64,000 nt of DNA from Ewingella sp963519305 (GTDB taxonomy: Bacteria > Pseudomonadota > Gammaproteobacteria > Enterobacterales > Enterobacteriaceae). A model generated the notes under the pieces. It saw nothing but the letters and a program-made list of their open reading frames with translations, was not told the DNA's origin and searched no databases. The first letter of the stretch is position 1; each line of letters opens with the position of its first letter. The stretch is from positions 124,001 to 188,000 of the forward strand of contig CAUQMS010000002.1 in assembly GCA_963519305.1 (NCBI GenBank). The letters are read 5' to 3'. Positions 62,388 to 64,000 of this stretch are shown piece by piece. The position numbers were made by a program, and so were the translations under genes.

Positions 62388-63776
62388 TTAGAAAGTAACG
62401 ATGGCCTTCAGCCCGGTCACCCACGCATCCTGCGTCTCTTTAATACCTGCAGGGCGGTACCAGTATTGTAGATCCGGTTGCAGGATAAGCCACGGTCTGA
62501 CCTTGATTTGATAGTATAAATCAGCATTCACAGAATGCCCCGGCACCGGGCGGTAAAGCGGATTACCGTAGTCATCAACCTGATTGAAGTCATTGATATT
62601 AATTTGGTTTTGGCGGTAGTGATCGCTCATCTTAACGTAAGTGACACCAAGGCCCAGCCAGTCATCCGGACGGGCATCAAACAGTCCGCGATAGCGCATC
62701 GAGGCTGCCTGAGAATAGTGAATATAGTTGCTGCGCTGGTCGCCCAGCCCGAGGCTGTAAGAGATGCTCATGCCGCGATTGGCATCGCCGTCCCTTTGCG
62801 TGACCTGCTGGTTAAAGCCGGTATACATAAACCACGTGCGGTCGTGGCTATCATAGCCTTCAGGATCGGTTGCACCATTACTTTGGGATTTTCCCTCAGA
62901 CAAGTCCTGCTGCGGTGCATTGGTAAATAATATGCCGAGGTTATAAATGCCTGGCAAACCATTCACCGTGGTTTTCAATTCAGCTTCCACCGGTAACAGC
63001 ACACCTTTGCTGCCTTTGGTTGACCAGCTCCAGGCATGGCTGCGCGCCGGGGCCTGCGGGTTCTGTTCCAGCACACCGGTTTTCAGCGTCAGTTCCGGCG
63101 TCAGTTTATACTGAACGGTGGTTCCCCAGTAATGCACATTCCAGTTGTACCAGGTCAGGGAGTTGGCTGATTTTCCGCCGCACTGGCTCAGGACCTGAAA
63201 GTCGCAGGGGATGATCTGGTCAAAGTCCTGGTTTTTATTCATCATGCCGATGCGCCAGTGCAGACGACGATCGTCAAAACTGCGGGCAAAGGTCAGCCAG
63301 CCCAGACGGGTGATTGACTGCCCTCCCCAGCTCTCCTGCGCGACATCATTGAAGGCCACGCGGGAGTCCTGCGTACGTTCGGTAGTCAGATTGTCATTAT
63401 GATTACGGTTAACAATATTCCCTTCGATGGCCGCATCAGGAATACCGGTCCACATTTCGAGATCCTGCGTGAACGTCAGCGAGAACTGATCAATATAGGC
63501 GGTCTTTTTATCATGATTATATCCGCCACCCGCGTTAAAAGCAGATTCACTTAAATAACCCAGATTATAATGAAAACCGTTATTTTCAAGGATGGGGCGA
63601 ATACCCAGCATGTCGCCAAGCATGCCTTCGGGCTGCGCTTCGAAACCGAGCACCGTGCCGTTCCAGGCTGTTTCGGCCTGAGCGGAGAGCGGAATGGCAA
63701 GGCAGCAAGCCATCATTACGGCGCGGCCTGTTCTATTTGCGACAGGATTCAGAGTCTTTCGAATGGGTATCATCAT
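62388..63776 (-). CDS. OprB-family carbohydrate porin
   Basis: The 462-residue outer-membrane beta-barrel belongs to the OprB-type sugar porins (AETAWNGTVLGFEAQPEGML, with an F at the C-terminus in GLKAIVTF). It has a signal peptide cleaved after LSAQA. I chose ATG 63776, which has AAGG upstream and a normal signal peptide; an ATG at 63794 is also in frame. It stands where E. coli has the LamB-type BglH, and probably admits beta-glucosides. Two cysteines (CDFQVLSQC) may form a loop disulfide. Confidence 0.88.
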   Translation of the reverse strand: MMIPIRKTLNPVANRTGRAVMMACCLAIPLSAQAETAWNGTVLGFEAQPEGMLGDMLGIRPILENNGFHYNLGYLSESAFNAGGGYNHDKKTAYIDQFSLTFTQDLEMWTGIPDAAIEGNIVNRNHNDNLTTERTQDSRVAFNDVAQESWGGQSITRLGWLTFARSFDDRRLHWRIGMMNKNQDFDQIIPCDFQVLSQCGGKSANSLTWYNWNVHYWGTTVQYKLTPELTLKTGVLEQNPQAPARSHAWSWSTKGSKGVLLPVEAELKTTVNGLPGIYNLGILFTNAPQQDLSEGKSQSNGATDPEGYDSHDRTWFMYTGFNQQVTQRDGDANRGMSISYSLGLGDQRSNYIHYSQAASMRYRGLFDARPDDWLGLGVTYVKMSDHYRQNQININDFNQVDDYGNPLYRPVPGHSVNADLYYQIKVRPWLILQPDLQYWYRPAGIKETQDAWVTGLKAIVTF

Positions 63777-63874
63777 TATAACCTTGTTGATCATTTTATT
63801 ATTTTTGCTTATTCACCGGGCATAGAAATCCCTGCGAAAAAGGTCGCATATTATTTTCTGATTATTTTTAAATA

Positions 63875-63905
63875 GCGGCTTAATGCAGGGGATCTATTAA
63901 GCCGC
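63875..63905. other. Inverted repeat between the glucosidase and porin genes
   Basis: GCGGCTTAAT and ATTAAGCCGC form a perfect 10-bp stem with an 11-base loop. The sequence after it on the minus strand is only weakly T-rich. It could reduce read-through or stabilise the upstream mRNA. Confidence 0.55.
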
Positions 63906-63917
63906 CGGTGGAATTAA

Positions 63918-64000
63918 TTATGCTTTGAGTGTGGCACCGTTATTTTTAATAATATCGGCATACCAGTAAAAACTTTTCTTGCGGCGGCGTTCCAGCGTGC
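63918..64000 (-). CDS. 6-phospho-beta-glucosidase (C-terminal end only)
   Basis: The visible 26 residues, TLERRRKKSFYWYADIIKNN followed by GATLKA, match the C-terminus of glycosyl hydrolase family 1 phospho-beta-glucosidases (the RRRKKSFYWY motif). These enzymes hydrolyse imported phosphorylated beta-glucosides in the cytoplasm. The rest lies beyond the right edge. It is upstream of the porin in the same direction. Confidence 0.85.
   Translation of the reverse strand, partial: TLERRRKKSFYWYADIIKNNGATLKA

Noticed and set aside
1..64000. tRNA, rRNA, insertion sequence, prophage or CRISPR array
   Set aside because: None was found. No transposase, integrase or cas-like protein appears in any frame, and no cloverleaf-like sequence was noticed by eye; a tRNAscan run would settle the last point.

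Overview
This window comes from the chromosome of a gamma-proteobacterium of the order Enterobacterales. The motility and chemotaxis genes (flhDC-motAB-cheAW-tar-cheRB), the yeeZ-hisLGDCBHAFI order, the wzz-gnd-galE O-antigen locus and the udk-dcd-asmA / yegH / apbC-metG block all have the order and lengths seen in enterobacteria. Several accessory genes (an OprB-type sugar porin in a beta-glucoside locus, a Tat-exported peptide-type binding protein) suggest the Yersiniaceae side, such as Rahnella, Ewingella or Serratia, rather than Escherichia. That genus-level placement is inference.

Layout. 1-9443 (minus): the end of the motility/chemotaxis region, transcribed flhD-flhC, motA-motB-cheA-cheW, then tar-cheR-cheB. 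tar has its own sigma-28 promoter, and a hairpin-rich repeat lies between tar and cheW. 9444-10783: a long non-coding region holding the flhDC control sites (CRP site, RcsAB box). 10784-11617: yeeZ. 11950-19319 (plus): the histidine leader, attenuator and eight overlapping his genes. 19395-35152 (minus): a surface-polysaccharide (O-antigen) locus. It starts at a JUMPstart/ops sequence and runs through a second wecA, rmlB, rmlA, fdtA, fdtC, fdtB, wzx, two GT2 enzymes, wzy, two GT4 enzymes and galE, followed by the housekeeping genes gnd and wzz. From about 22.2 to 35 kb the DNA is visibly AT-rich, as expected for an exchanged O-antigen cassette. 35433-36320: galU. 36769-45056: yegH, asmA, dcd, udk, apbC and metG.

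45114-61150 is an accessory region. It holds a second copy of the hairpin repeat, a DUF1127 protein divergent from a MocR regulator, a LysR regulator, a short third repeat copy, a peptide-type ABC import operon ending in a CocE-like hydrolase, an HxlR regulator divergent from an SDR enzyme, a fumarylacetoacetate-hydrolase-family enzyme, two unrecognised small membrane-associated proteins and the asparagine permease ansP. 61379-64000 (minus) is an aryl-beta-glucoside locus: the end of a 6-phospho-beta-glucosidase, an OprB-type porin, and a bglG antiterminator with its own promoter and RAT/terminator switch.

The strongest candidates for something undescribed are the three dispersed hairpin-rich repeats (2966-3629, 45117-45695, 48496-48650). 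The two long copies have diverged in sequence, yet they keep base pairing at equivalent helices. The first copy also carries 21-bp perfect inverted repeats near its ends. Other points of interest are a 3,4-ketoisomerase with mixed specificity residues, a GalE with Cys299, and the uptake-and-hydrolysis operon.
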